Assembly: GCA_021413665.1 (NCBI GenBank)
Contig: JAIOPW010000562.1
Coordinates: 1 to 10,548, forward strand
Direction: 5' to 3'
DNA from: Rhodocyclales bacterium
Lineage (GTDB): Bacteria; Pseudomonadota; Gammaproteobacteria; Burkholderiales; Rhodocyclaceae
DNA length: 10,548 bases
Part shown: piece by piece, positions 4,715 to 10,548 of the stretch
How the letters are laid out: every line of letters starts with the position of its first letter
Position numbering within the stretch: the first letter of the stretch is position 1
Notes under the pieces: generated by a model
What the model was told of the DNA's origin: nothing
Databases searched by the model: none
The model's input: only the letters and a program-made list of their open reading frames with translations
Program-made: the position numbers and the translations under genes

Positions 4715-6301
4715 ATGAAGGTTGCACAGGCACTCATTAGCGTTTCCGACAAGCGCGGCGCGGTGGATTTTGCCCGCGGCCTCGCCCAGCTCGGCGTCAA
4801 GCTGCTCTCCACCGGCGGTACCGCAAAGCTGTTGCGCGATGCCGGGCTCGAGGTCACCGACGTCTCCGACTACACCGGCTTCCCCGAAATGCTCGACGGC
4901 CGGGTCAAGACCCTGCATCCCAAGGTGCATGGCGGCATCCTCGGCGTCCGCGGCAATGCCGAACATGCGGCGACCATGCAGAAGCACGGCATTCCGCCCA
5001 TCGACCTCGTGATCGTCAATCTCTACCCGTTTGCCCAGACCGTGGCGAAGAAGGATTGCACCCTGATCGATGCCGTCGAGAACATCGACATCGGCGGCCC
5101 GACCATGGTGCGCGCAGCGGCCAAGAACCATGGCAACGAAGCCGGTGGCGTCGGCATCATCACCGAGCCGGAGGATTACGAACCCGTCCTTGCCGAGCTG
5201 AAGGGCAACGGTGGCGCGCTGTCCTACAAGACCCGCTTTGCGCTGGCCAAGAAGGCCTTCACCCACACCGCGCGCTACGACGCCGGCATTTCCAACTGGC
5301 TGACCAGCCTCGATGCGGAAGACAAGCCGACGACCTTCCCTGATCGCCTGCAACTGGCCTTCGACAAGGTCGACACCATGCGCTACGGGGAAAACCCCCA
5401 CCAGCAGGCCGCGTTCTATCGCGAACCCGTCGCCGCGCCGGGCTCCATTGCCAACTACGAGCAGTTGCAGGGCAAGGAACTCTCGTACAACAACATCGGC
5501 GACTCCGACGCCGCCTGGGAATGCGTCAAGGCCTTCGACAACAGTAACGGAACTGCGGCCTGCGTTATCGTCAAGCACGCCAACCCCTGCGGCGTGGCCA
5601 TCGCGCCGACTGCGCTGGGGGCCTATCAGAAGGCCTTCAAGACCGACCCGACCTCGGCCTTCGGCGGCATCATCGCCTTCAACTGCGCCATCGACAAGGC
5701 AACCGCCGAAGCGGTGGCCGGCCAGTTCGCTGAAGTCATCATCGCCCCCGAGATCACCGCTGATGCCCGCGCCGTGTTCGCCGCCAAGCAGAACCTGCGC
5801 GTCCTGCTCGTGCCCCTGGGCAAGACCGAAGGCACGCTGTTCGACTACAAGCGCGTCGGCGGCGGCCTGCTGGTGCAGACGGCCGACGTGGCGCGCATCA
5901 GCGAGTCCGACACCAAGGTGGTCACCAAGCGCGCACCAACCGCTCAGGAAATGACCGACCTGCTGTTCGCCTGGCGCGTCGCCAAGTACGTCAAGTCGAA
6001 CGCCATCGTCTATTGCAAGGATGGCATGACCACGGGCGTCGGCGCGGGCCAGATGAGCCGCGTCGATTCCGCCCGTATCGCCGCGATAAAGGCAGAGAAC
6101 AACGGCCTCACGGTGGCCGGCTCAGTGGCCGCTTCGGACGCCTTCTTCCCCTTCCGCGATGGCCTCGACGTGCTGGCCAAGGCCGGCGCTACCGCGGTGA
6201 TCCAGCCCGGCGGCTCGGTGCGCGATGCCGAAGTCATTGCCGCCGCCGACGAGCAGAACCTGGCGATGGTATTCACCGGCTTCCGCCACTTCCGCCACTA
6301 A
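4715..6301 (+). CDS. purH: Bifunctional AICAR formyltransferase / IMP cyclohydrolase
   Basis: This 528-residue cytosolic enzyme performs the last two steps of de novo IMP synthesis: formylation of AICAR with 10-formyl-tetrahydrofolate, then cyclisation of FAICAR. The N-terminal cyclohydrolase (MGS-like) domain contains LLSTGGTAKLL, GRVKTLHPKVHGGIL, VNLYPF and ENIDIGGPTMVRAAAKN. The C-terminal transformylase domain holds YGENPHQQAAFYR, the catalytic Lys-His pair K287-H288 in VKHANPCG, and DPTSAFGGIIAFN. The C-terminus ASDAFFPFRDGLD...IQPGGSVRD...FTGFRHFRH is typical. The ATG at 4715 is favoured by GAGG a few bases upstream and by the family N-terminus; an upstream in-frame start at 4643 would lie in the spacer repeat. 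purD follows after 5 nt. Confidence 0.96.
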   Translation: MKVAQALISVSDKRGAVDFARGLAQLGVKLLSTGGTAKLLRDAGLEVTDVSDYTGFPEMLDGRVKTLHPKVHGGILGVRGNAEHAATMQKHGIPPIDLVIVNLYPFAQTVAKKDCTLIDAVENIDIGGPTMVRAAAKNHGNEAGGVGIITEPEDYEPVLAELKGNGGALSYKTRFALAKKAFTHTARYDAGISNWLTSLDAEDKPTTFPDRLQLAFDKVDTMRYGENPHQQAAFYREPVAAPGSIANYEQLQGKELSYNNIGDSDAAWECVKAFDNSNGTAACVIVKHANPCGVAIAPTALGAYQKAFKTDPTSAFGGIIAFNCAIDKATAEAVAGQFAEVIIAPEITADARAVFAAKQNLRVLLVPLGKTEGTLFDYKRVGGGLLVQTADVARISESDTKVVTKRAPTAQEMTDLLFAWRVAKYVKSNAIVYCKDGMTTGVGAGQMSRVDSARIAAIKAENNGLTVAGSVAASDAFFPFRDGLDVLAKAGATAVIQPGGSVRDAEVIAAADEQNLAMVFTGFRHFRH

Positions 6302-6306
6302 GCGCC

Positions 6307-7575
6307 ATGAGAATCCTCGTAGTCGGCTCCGGCGGCCGCGAGCATGCATTGGCCTGGCGCCTGGCGCAGGCGCCAGGCCTGCAGAAAGTCTATGTCGCGC
6401 CAGGCAATGCCGGCACGGCGCGCGAACAGGAACTTGAAAACCTGCCGCTGACGGACATCGAGGCGCTGGCCGACTATGCCCAGCGCGAAAAGGTACACGC
6501 CACGGTGGTCGGACCCGAGGCACCGCTCGCGGCTGGCATCGTAGACGTGTTCCGCGCCCGCAACCTGCGCATCTTCGGACCGACCAGGGCCGCCGCCCAG
6601 CTCGAAAGCTCGAAGGACTTCGCCAAGCGCTTCATGACCCGGCACAAGATCCCGACGGCAAAGTTCCAGACCTTCGCCGACATCGCGGCGGCCCACGCCT
6701 ACCTCGACGCCGAGGGCGCGCCCATCGTCGTCAAGGCCGACGGCCTGGCTGCGGGCAAGGGTGTGGTGGTAGCGATGGACATCGCCGAAGCCCACGCCGC
6801 GGTGGACATGATGCTGGCCGACAACAAGCTCGGCGATGCCGGCGCCCGCGTCGTGATCGAGGAATTCCTCGACGGCGAAGAAGCCAGTTTCATCGTCATG
6901 GCCGACGGCCGACACGTGCTACCGATGGCCACCAGCCAGGACCACAAGCGGCTGAAGGACGCCGACCAGGGACCGAACACCGGCGGCATGGGCGCGTATT
7001 CACCGGCGCCGGTGGTGACGCCCGAGATCCACGCCCGCGTCATGCGCGAGGTGATCATGCCGACCATCAACGGCATGGCAGCGGACGGCATCGTCTACAC
7101 CGGCTTCCTCTATGCCGGCCTGATGATCAAGCCCGACGGCGGACTGCGTGTGCTGGAATTCAACTGCCGCATGGGCGATCCGGAAACCCAGCCGATCATG
7201 CTGCGGCTGAAGAGCAATCTTGTCGAACTGGTGGATGCCGCCATCGACGGTCGGCTTGACGAAGTCGAAGCCGAATGGGACCGCCGCGTCGCCCTCGGCG
7301 TGGTCATGGCCGCCGCCAACTATCCGGACACGCCGCGCAAGGGCGACGTGATCCACCACCTTCCCGTTCCGACCGAGGACAGCCACGTCTTCCATGCCGG
7401 CACGGCCGAGAAGAACGGCGAAGTGGTCACCGCCGGCGGCCGCGTGCTTTGCGTCACCGCTCTGGGCGACAACGTCAAGGCGGCGCAGAAACGGGCCTAT
7501 GAGGTCCTCGAACCGATCGCCTTCGACGGCATGCAGTGCCGCCGCGATATCGGCTTCCGCGCCATCAAGCGCTGA
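6307..7575 (+). CDS. purD: Phosphoribosylamine-glycine ligase (GAR synthetase)
   Basis: This 422-residue ATP-grasp ligase joins glycine to 5-phosphoribosylamine to make GAR, the second step of purine synthesis. The N-terminal domain starts MRILVVGSGGREHALAWRLA and includes GPEAPLAAGIVDVFR. The ATP-grasp region has PIVVKADGLAAGKGVVVA, EASFIVMADG, QDHKRLKDADQGPNTGGMGAYSP, and the metal-binding E284/N286 in LEFNCRMGDPETQPIM. Length matches the family (about 420-430). The ATG at 6307 fits the N-terminus exactly; the open frame extends further upstream but inside purH. It lies 5 nt after the purH stop and 4 nt before purK, so it is probably translated from one pur transcript. Confidence 0.97.
   Translation: MRILVVGSGGREHALAWRLAQAPGLQKVYVAPGNAGTAREQELENLPLTDIEALADYAQREKVHATVVGPEAPLAAGIVDVFRARNLRIFGPTRAAAQLESSKDFAKRFMTRHKIPTAKFQTFADIAAAHAYLDAEGAPIVVKADGLAAGKGVVVAMDIAEAHAAVDMMLADNKLGDAGARVVIEEFLDGEEASFIVMADGRHVLPMATSQDHKRLKDADQGPNTGGMGAYSPAPVVTPEIHARVMREVIMPTINGMAADGIVYTGFLYAGLMIKPDGGLRVLEFNCRMGDPETQPIMLRLKSNLVELVDAAIDGRLDEVEAEWDRRVALGVVMAAANYPDTPRKGDVIHHLPVPTEDSHVFHAGTAEKNGEVVTAGGRVLCVTALGDNVKAAQKRAYEVLEPIAFDGMQCRRDIGFRAIKR
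6351..6379. repeat. 11-bp perfect hairpin inside purD
   Basis: GGCCTGGCGCC (6351-6361) and GGCGCCAGGCC (6369-6379) are perfect reverse complements around a 7-nt loop TGGCGCA. They span codons 15-25 of purD (ALAWRLAQAPGLQ region). It is a strong GC hairpin about 45 nt after the start codon. It may be coincidental in GC-rich coding sequence. Confidence 0.7.
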
Positions 7576-7579
7576 GAAA

Positions 7580-8740
7580 ATGATTCTCCCCCCCGCCACA
7601 CTCGGCATGCTCGGTGGCGGCCAGTTGGGCCGCTTCTTCGTTATTGCCGCCCACGAACTGGGTTATCGCGTGGTGGTGCTCGACCCCGACCCCCAAAGTC
7701 CCGCCGGGCGCATCGCCGACCGGCATCTGGTGGCGGCCTACGACGATGAGGACGCACTGAACCGGATGGCGGAAACCTGCGCCGCGGTCACCACCGAATT
7801 CGAGAACGTCCCGGCCGGCAGCCTCGCCTATCTGTCCAAGTTCCTGCCGGTCAGGCCCGGTGCGGAAGCGGTCGCGATCAGCCAGAACCGCAGCGCGGAA
7901 AAAGGCTTTCTCAAGCAGCATGGATTCCCGCACGCACCCTGCGCCGACATTCGCAGCGAGGGCGACATCGCCGCCGCCAACGCGGGCCTTTTTCCCGGCA
8001 TCCTCAAGGTGGCCCGCTTCGGCTACGATGGCAAGGGGCAGATAAGAGTAGCTGGCCGGGAGGAGGCGCTGCTGGCATTCCGCCAGTTGAAGAACGAAGC
8101 CTGCGTGCTGGAGCAGATGCTGCCGCTCGATTACGAAGTCTCGGTGGTCTTGTCGCGCGACGCCGCGGGCACCGTAAAGTGCTTCCCCACCGCCGAGAAC
8201 AGCCATCGCAACGGCATCCTCGATGTCTCCATCGTGCCGGCGCGCACCTCGGGCTGCCTTGCCGCTCAGTTGCCAAATGAGGCCGAGGAAATCGCCGAAG
8301 GCATCGCGCAGAAAATGAACTACGTCGGCACACTGGCCGTCGAGTTCTTCATCGTGCGCGGCCAGATCTTGGTCAACGAAATGGCGCCGCGCCCACACAA
8401 CTCGGGCCACTACAGCATCGATGCCTGCGTCACCAACCAGTTCGAGCAGCAGGTGCGGGCGCTGACCGGCTTGCCCCTGGGCGAGTCCCGGGCGCATTCG
8501 GCCGCCGTGATGGTGAATCTGCTCGGCGACCTTTGGTATTTGAAAGATCCGCACCACAGCCATGAGCCGGACTGGGCCAGGCTTCTCGCTGTACCCAATC
8601 TCAAGCTGCACCTCTATGGCAAGCACCATGCCAGACCTGGACGCAAAATGGGCCACTTCACGGTAATCGGCAGCGACGCGCAGGAAGTACAAAAGTCGGC
8701 GCTGGCGGCACGGCGCTTGATCGGTATCGGTGATGACTGA
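7580..8740 (+). CDS. purK: N5-carboxyaminoimidazole ribonucleotide synthase
   Basis: This 386-residue ATP-grasp enzyme converts AIR, bicarbonate and ATP to N5-CAIR. Visible motifs in order are TLGMLGGGQLGRFF, VVVLDPDPQSPA, TTEFENVP, NRSAEKGFLKQHGF, LKVARFGYDGKGQ, EQMLPLDYEVSVVLSRD, CFPTAENSHRNGILD and the metal/ATP segment VNEMAPRPHNSGHYSIDACV with E267 and N274. The C-terminal portion LHLYGKHHARPGRKMGH is characteristic of PurK. The ATG at 7580 lies 4 nt after purD, with only a weak GAGA upstream. The product needs PurE (mutase) to become CAIR, but no purE is next to it, although purE-purK pairs are usual. It overlaps sua5 by 8 nt. Confidence 0.96.
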   Translation: MILPPATLGMLGGGQLGRFFVIAAHELGYRVVVLDPDPQSPAGRIADRHLVAAYDDEDALNRMAETCAAVTTEFENVPAGSLAYLSKFLPVRPGAEAVAISQNRSAEKGFLKQHGFPHAPCADIRSEGDIAAANAGLFPGILKVARFGYDGKGQIRVAGREEALLAFRQLKNEACVLEQMLPLDYEVSVVLSRDAAGTVKCFPTAENSHRNGILDVSIVPARTSGCLAAQLPNEAEEIAEGIAQKMNYVGTLAVEFFIVRGQILVNEMAPRPHNSGHYSIDACVTNQFEQQVRALTGLPLGESRAHSAAVMVNLLGDLWYLKDPHHSHEPDWARLLAVPNLKLHLYGKHHARPGRKMGHFTVIGSDAQEVQKSALAARRLIGIGDD

Positions 8741-9692
8741 GGTGATGCGCGCGGCAGACTTGCTGCGCGCCGGGGATCTGGTCGCCTTTCCCACCGAAAC
8801 AGTCTATGGGCTCGGCGCCGACGCGAGCAATCCGCAGGCCGTTGCCAGGATTTTTGCCGCCAAGGGCAGGCCCGCCGATCATCCGCTGATCGTTCATCTG
8901 CCGGATGCGTCCCATCTCGTGCGCTGGGCGGTCGATATTCCTCCAGCCGCACACCGGCTGGCGACGGCATTCTGGCCGGGTCCGCTGACGCTGATCCTCA
9001 AGCGCCAGGCTTCTGTTCTGGATGCGGTCACCGGCGGCCAGGATACGGTCGGCCTGCGCGTCCCGAACCACCCGCTGGCGTTGCAACTGTTGCGCGAATT
9101 CGACAGCGGTGTGGCGGCGCCCTCGGCCAATCGTTTTGGCCGCATCAGCCCAACCACCGCCGAGCATGTGCGTGCGGAACTCGACGACACCGTGGCGCTG
9201 ATCCTCGACGGCGGTCCCTGCGCGGTCGGCATCGAATCCACCATCCTCGACCTCTCGCAGGCCACCGCGCGGATTCTGCGCCCGGGCATGCTGGATGCAA
9301 AGTCCCTAGCCGCCGTTCTCGGCTATTCCCCCGAATTCGGTGGAACACAGAATGCACCGCGCGTATCGGGCAGCCTGGAAACGCACTATGCACCACAGAC
9401 CCCGTTGCGACTGGCGGCGGCGGACGATTTGGCCGAAGCCGTGCGCAAGGCGCGCGGCAACGGCCTGCGCGTCGCCGTGCTGGCCGCCGGACAGGCGGCC
9501 AGCGGCGATGAACGGCTCACATGGCGCACGGCCGCAGCCGACCCCGAGCACTTCGCCCATGACCTCTATGCTCGACTGCGCGAACTCGATGCGTTGGGTG
9601 TCGATCTCATCCTCGTTGCCGCGCCGCCGGGCGATGAATGCTGGCGCGCTGTCGCCGACCGCCTGAATCGTGCGGCGGCAGGGTCGAAATAG
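8733..9692 (+). CDS. sua5: Threonylcarbamoyl-AMP synthase, Sua5-type
   Basis: This 319-residue enzyme of the YrdC/Sua5 family makes threonylcarbamoyl-AMP from threonine, bicarbonate and ATP, the first step of t6A37 modification in ANN-decoding tRNAs. The YrdC domain (residues 1 to about 200) shows LVAFPTETVYGLGADA, KGRPADHPLIVHL, FWPGPLTLILKR, VGLRVPNHPLALQLL, APSANRFGRISPTTAEHV and LDGGPCAVGIESTI. The extra C-terminal region of about 100 residues, after a linker with SGSLETHYAPQTPLRL, is the Sua5 domain that distinguishes it from the short TsaC/YrdC. Start is ATG 8733 (GTG 8730 is one codon upstream). It overlaps purK by 8 nt and is the last gene of the tight pur cluster; the purK-sua5 neighbourhood occurs in other betaproteobacteria. 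Confidence 0.93.
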   Translation: MTEVMRAADLLRAGDLVAFPTETVYGLGADASNPQAVARIFAAKGRPADHPLIVHLPDASHLVRWAVDIPPAAHRLATAFWPGPLTLILKRQASVLDAVTGGQDTVGLRVPNHPLALQLLREFDSGVAAPSANRFGRISPTTAEHVRAELDDTVALILDGGPCAVGIESTILDLSQATARILRPGMLDAKSLAAVLGYSPEFGGTQNAPRVSGSLETHYAPQTPLRLAAADDLAEAVRKARGNGLRVAVLAAGQAASGDERLTWRTAAADPEHFAHDLYARLRELDALGVDLILVAAPPGDECWRAVADRLNRAAAGSK

Positions 9693-9700
9693 AGGCGGAT

Positions 9701-9717
9701 CCTCGATCTCATCGAGG
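9701..9717 (+). terminator. Hairpin just after sua5 (weak terminator candidate)
   Basis: CCTCGAT-CTC-ATCGAGG forms a perfect 7-bp stem eight bases after the sua5 stop. There is no run of T after it (CCTGGGCTTTCC follows), so it lacks the second part of a rho-independent terminator. It may instead protect the 3' end of the pur transcript. Confidence 0.35.
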
Positions 9718-9740
9718 CCTGGGCTTTCCTGGCTGCGCCC

Positions 9741-9777
9741 GATAATTTTCCCAGGGCGGAACTTCCGCCGAGAGGAG
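9741..9777 (+). promoter_or_regulatory. Possible promoter, 5' hairpin and strong RBS of the 89-residue gene
   Basis: GATAAT (9741-9746) resembles a -10 box, though no clear -35 is seen. A hairpin GGCGGAA-C-TTCCGCC (9755-9769) follows, then a strong Shine-Dalgarno AGGAG (9773-9777) with 5-nt spacing to the ATG at 9783. The strong ribosome-binding site contrasts with the weak ones of the pur genes and supports independent, efficient expression. Confidence 0.4.
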
Positions 9778-9782
9778 AAATC

Positions 9783-10052
9783 ATGGCTGCCAAGGAGCGC
9801 GATGGCTCGCAGCGGGGAACCCTGCGGCGAGGCGGCGACCAACCTAACCGGATCATCGGACCGGCTGTGCATGAAGCCATCAATCGAGGCTTCGTGGTCG
9901 GGCGTGAGGTGCTCATCGGCACCATCCCCGGCATTGTGGTGGGCTACAACATCGCCAGCTTCGGTCGGTTCGTCGGCAACGTCTATCCGCTGGTGGTGCG
10001 CACTGCCCTGGGCGTGACCAAGTGCGGCATGGATGAGGTGAGTCTCGCCTGA
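9783..10052 (+). CDS. Small hypothetical protein with a hydrophobic central segment
   Basis: I do not recognise this 89-residue protein. The N-terminal 35 residues are polar and basic (ERDGSQRGTLRRGGDQPNR). Residues 36-61 form a glycine-rich hydrophobic stretch (GFVVGREVLIGTIPGIVVGY and onward) that could be a single membrane segment although R41 and E42 interrupt it. Residues 63-78 are a second moderately hydrophobic stretch (FVGNVYPLVVRTALGV), followed by one cysteine (C81) and an acidic end. There is no signal peptide. The strong AGGAG site before ATG 9783 supports that it is real. It stands alone between sua5 and tRNA-Ala and is followed by a 6-bp hairpin. It might be a small membrane-associated protein; no function can be assigned. 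Confidence 0.7.
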   Translation: MAAKERDGSQRGTLRRGGDQPNRIIGPAVHEAINRGFVVGREVLIGTIPGIVVGYNIASFGRFVGNVYPLVVRTALGVTKCGMDEVSLA

Positions 10053-10069
10053 AGGCACTTTGCGTGCCT
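10053..10069 (+). terminator. Hairpin directly after the 89-residue gene
   Basis: AGGCAC-TTTGC-GTGCCT forms a 6-bp stem starting at the base after the stop codon. No T-run follows (GGGACG), so termination would need Rho or another mechanism. It may only mark the transcript end before the tRNA promoter. Confidence 0.35.
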
Positions 10070-10118
10070 GGGACGCCGCTTCGCGGGCAGGCAACTTCCA
10101 TTGCTTTGGCGCGGTTGA

Positions 10119-10124
10119 TATAAT
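10119..10124 (+). promoter_or_regulatory. -10 box of the tRNA-Ala promoter
   Basis: A perfect TATAAT sits 13 bp before the tRNA. It is followed by a GC-rich discriminator (CCGCCGG), the type associated with stringent control of stable-RNA promoters. A -35 match is weak: CTTCCA at 10095-10100 with 18-bp spacing. TTGCTT at 10101 is too close (12 bp). Confidence 0.6.
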
Positions 10125-10137
10125 CCGCCGGCTTGAT

Positions 10138-10213
10138 GGGGGTGTAGCTCAGTTGGGAGAGCGCGACGTTCGCAACGTCGAGGCCAGCGGTTCGATCCCG
10201 CTCACCTCCACCA
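10138..10213 (+). tRNA. tRNA-Ala (anticodon CGC)
   Basis: This is a complete 76-nt cloverleaf. The acceptor stem GGGGGTG (10138-10144) pairs with CACCTCC (10203-10209) and includes the G3-U70 wobble that is the main alanine identity element. The D-arm is GCTC...GAGC. The anticodon stem CGACG/CGTCG encloses loop TTCGCAA, giving anticodon CGC, which reads GCG, a frequent codon in GC-rich genomes. The T-arm is AGCGG-TTCGATC-CCGCT. The CCA end is encoded (10211-10213). Confidence 0.97.
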
Positions 10214-10221
10214 GCAACCGC

Positions 10222-10275
10222 ATCCGTACCCGTGACGTTCTGCGCAACCCGCGTTCAGTTGCGCCCCGCACGGAT
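10222..10275. repeat. Nested inverted repeats downstream of tRNA-Ala
   Basis: An outer pair ATCCGT (10222-10227) / ACGGAT (10270-10275) encloses an inner 7-bp pair GCGCAAC (10242-10248) / GTTGCGC (10258-10264) with a 9-nt loop. It begins nine bases after the tRNA CCA end. It could fold into the 3' trailer of the tRNA transcript or act as a terminator-like structure, but no T-run follows. A further small hairpin ACCGA-CCCCT-TCGGT occurs at 10320-10334. Confidence 0.5.
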
Positions 10276-10366
10276 CGAATCAGCCAATTGCCAGCCCTTC
10301 CCGCCCGAAATCGGCGCATACCGACCCCTTCGGTCCGTAGTATAGTCAGCCGGAAAATGAGGCCCG

Positions 10367-10548
10367 GTGCGCCAAGTGCTGAATTTCCTGAAACCAAAAA
10401 TTGAAGACGGCTGGTTGTCGATCTCGATTCGCGAGAAACGCGTTGATCTTGTTCTCATGCGCCGCGAACCGGGCCGCAAGCCCATGGTGCTGATGGCGGA
10501 CTCGGTAGAAAAGGGCGCGGGGGACGCGGCAACCCTGGCCGCCCTCAA
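10367..10548 (+). CDS. Probable MshI/PilM-like pilus biogenesis protein, 5' part
   Basis: An open frame begins at GTG 10367 (in-frame TGA at 10358-10360 lies just upstream) and runs off the right edge. It reads VLNFLKPKIEDGWLSISIRE then KRVDLVLMRREPGRKPMVLM. GAGG (10359-10362) lies 4 nt before the GTG; a second GTG at 10376 is an alternative start. The opening pattern (F-L-K, then G-W-L with a short beta strand and VDLVxxRR) resembles the N-terminus of MshI proteins, PilM-like cytoplasmic actin-fold factors of MSHA/type IV pilus assembly. With only about 60 residues visible and no ATPase motif yet reached, the family call is tentative. A TATAGT at 10341-10346 could be its -10 box. Confidence 0.55.
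   Translation, partial: MRQVLNFLKPKIEDGWLSISIREKRVDLVLMRREPGRKPMVLMADSVEKGAGDAATLAAL

Larger units (their letters stand above)
4205..4754. repeat. Right arm of the 550-bp imperfect inverted repeat
   Basis: This covers the last 36 codons of dusB, all of fis, the fis-purH spacer and the first 13 codons of purH. It aligns without gaps to the reverse complement of 1-550. The right limit is set only by the left edge of the window, so the true repeat may be longer. The left limit near 4205 is where similarity drops inside dusB. Confidence 0.93.

Noticed and set aside
7565..8794. 409-codon open frame antisense to purK
   Set aside because: It spans the whole of a clear purK plus parts of both neighbours and is a codon-bias shadow.
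9701..9769. Rho-independent terminator after sua5
   Set aside because: Both hairpins lack a following T-run, so only a low-confidence hairpin is reported.
10138..10213. tRNA as an attachment site for an integrated element
   Set aside because: No integrase, no repeat of the tRNA 3' end and no change in gene character is visible downstream within the window.
10060..10404. 114-codon plus-strand open frame running through the tRNA
   Set aside because: It translates straight through a complete tRNA-Ala and two hairpins, with no ribosome-binding site.

Overview
The window looks like chromosomal DNA of a GC-rich betaproteobacterium, probably from the Rhodocyclales/Nitrosomonadales side. The grounds are the dusB-fis-purH-purD order, a short 76-residue Fis, an aerobic ubiquinone hydroxylase (ubiH) behind pepP, and a probable pilus-biogenesis gene at the right edge. 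The taxonomic call is inference from gene order and protein style only.

Layout from left to right. Positions 1-550 hold a minus-strand block: the first codons of a second purH (running off the left edge), a complete second fis, and the orphaned 3' end of a second dusB. Next, on the plus strand, come pepP and ubiH (overlapping), then dusB and fis (ATGA overlap), purH, purD, purK and sua5, spaced by 5 nt, 4 nt and an 8-nt overlap. After these lie a small unrecognised 89-residue gene, a tRNA-Ala(CGC), and the start of a probable mshI/pilM-like gene.

The central anomaly is that positions 1-550 are an inverted copy of 4205-4754. By hand I count about 59 mismatches in 550 aligned positions and no indels, with coding and non-coding parts diverged to a similar extent. 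The two arms face away from each other around a 3.65-kb segment carrying pepP, ubiH and nearly all of dusB. Recombination between them would flip that segment, give DusB an alternative C-terminus, and place it upstream of the other fis/purH copy. A strain-chimeric assembly is the main competing explanation.

A second anomaly is a family of REP-like GC-rich palindromic repeats. One copy sits between fis and purH in each arm. A related double copy lies at the pepP/ubiH junction and is read in frame as a repetitive N-terminal extension of UbiH. It is followed by a 36-nt near-perfect palindrome over the FAD-binding motif.

Functionally, purH, purD and purK supply de novo purine synthesis, although purE, the usual partner of purK, is absent between purD and purK. 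DusB, Sua5 and tRNA-Ala concern tRNA modification and decoding. Fis is a nucleoid and regulatory protein co-transcribed with dusB. UbiH belongs to aerobic ubiquinone synthesis, and PepP is a proline aminopeptidase.
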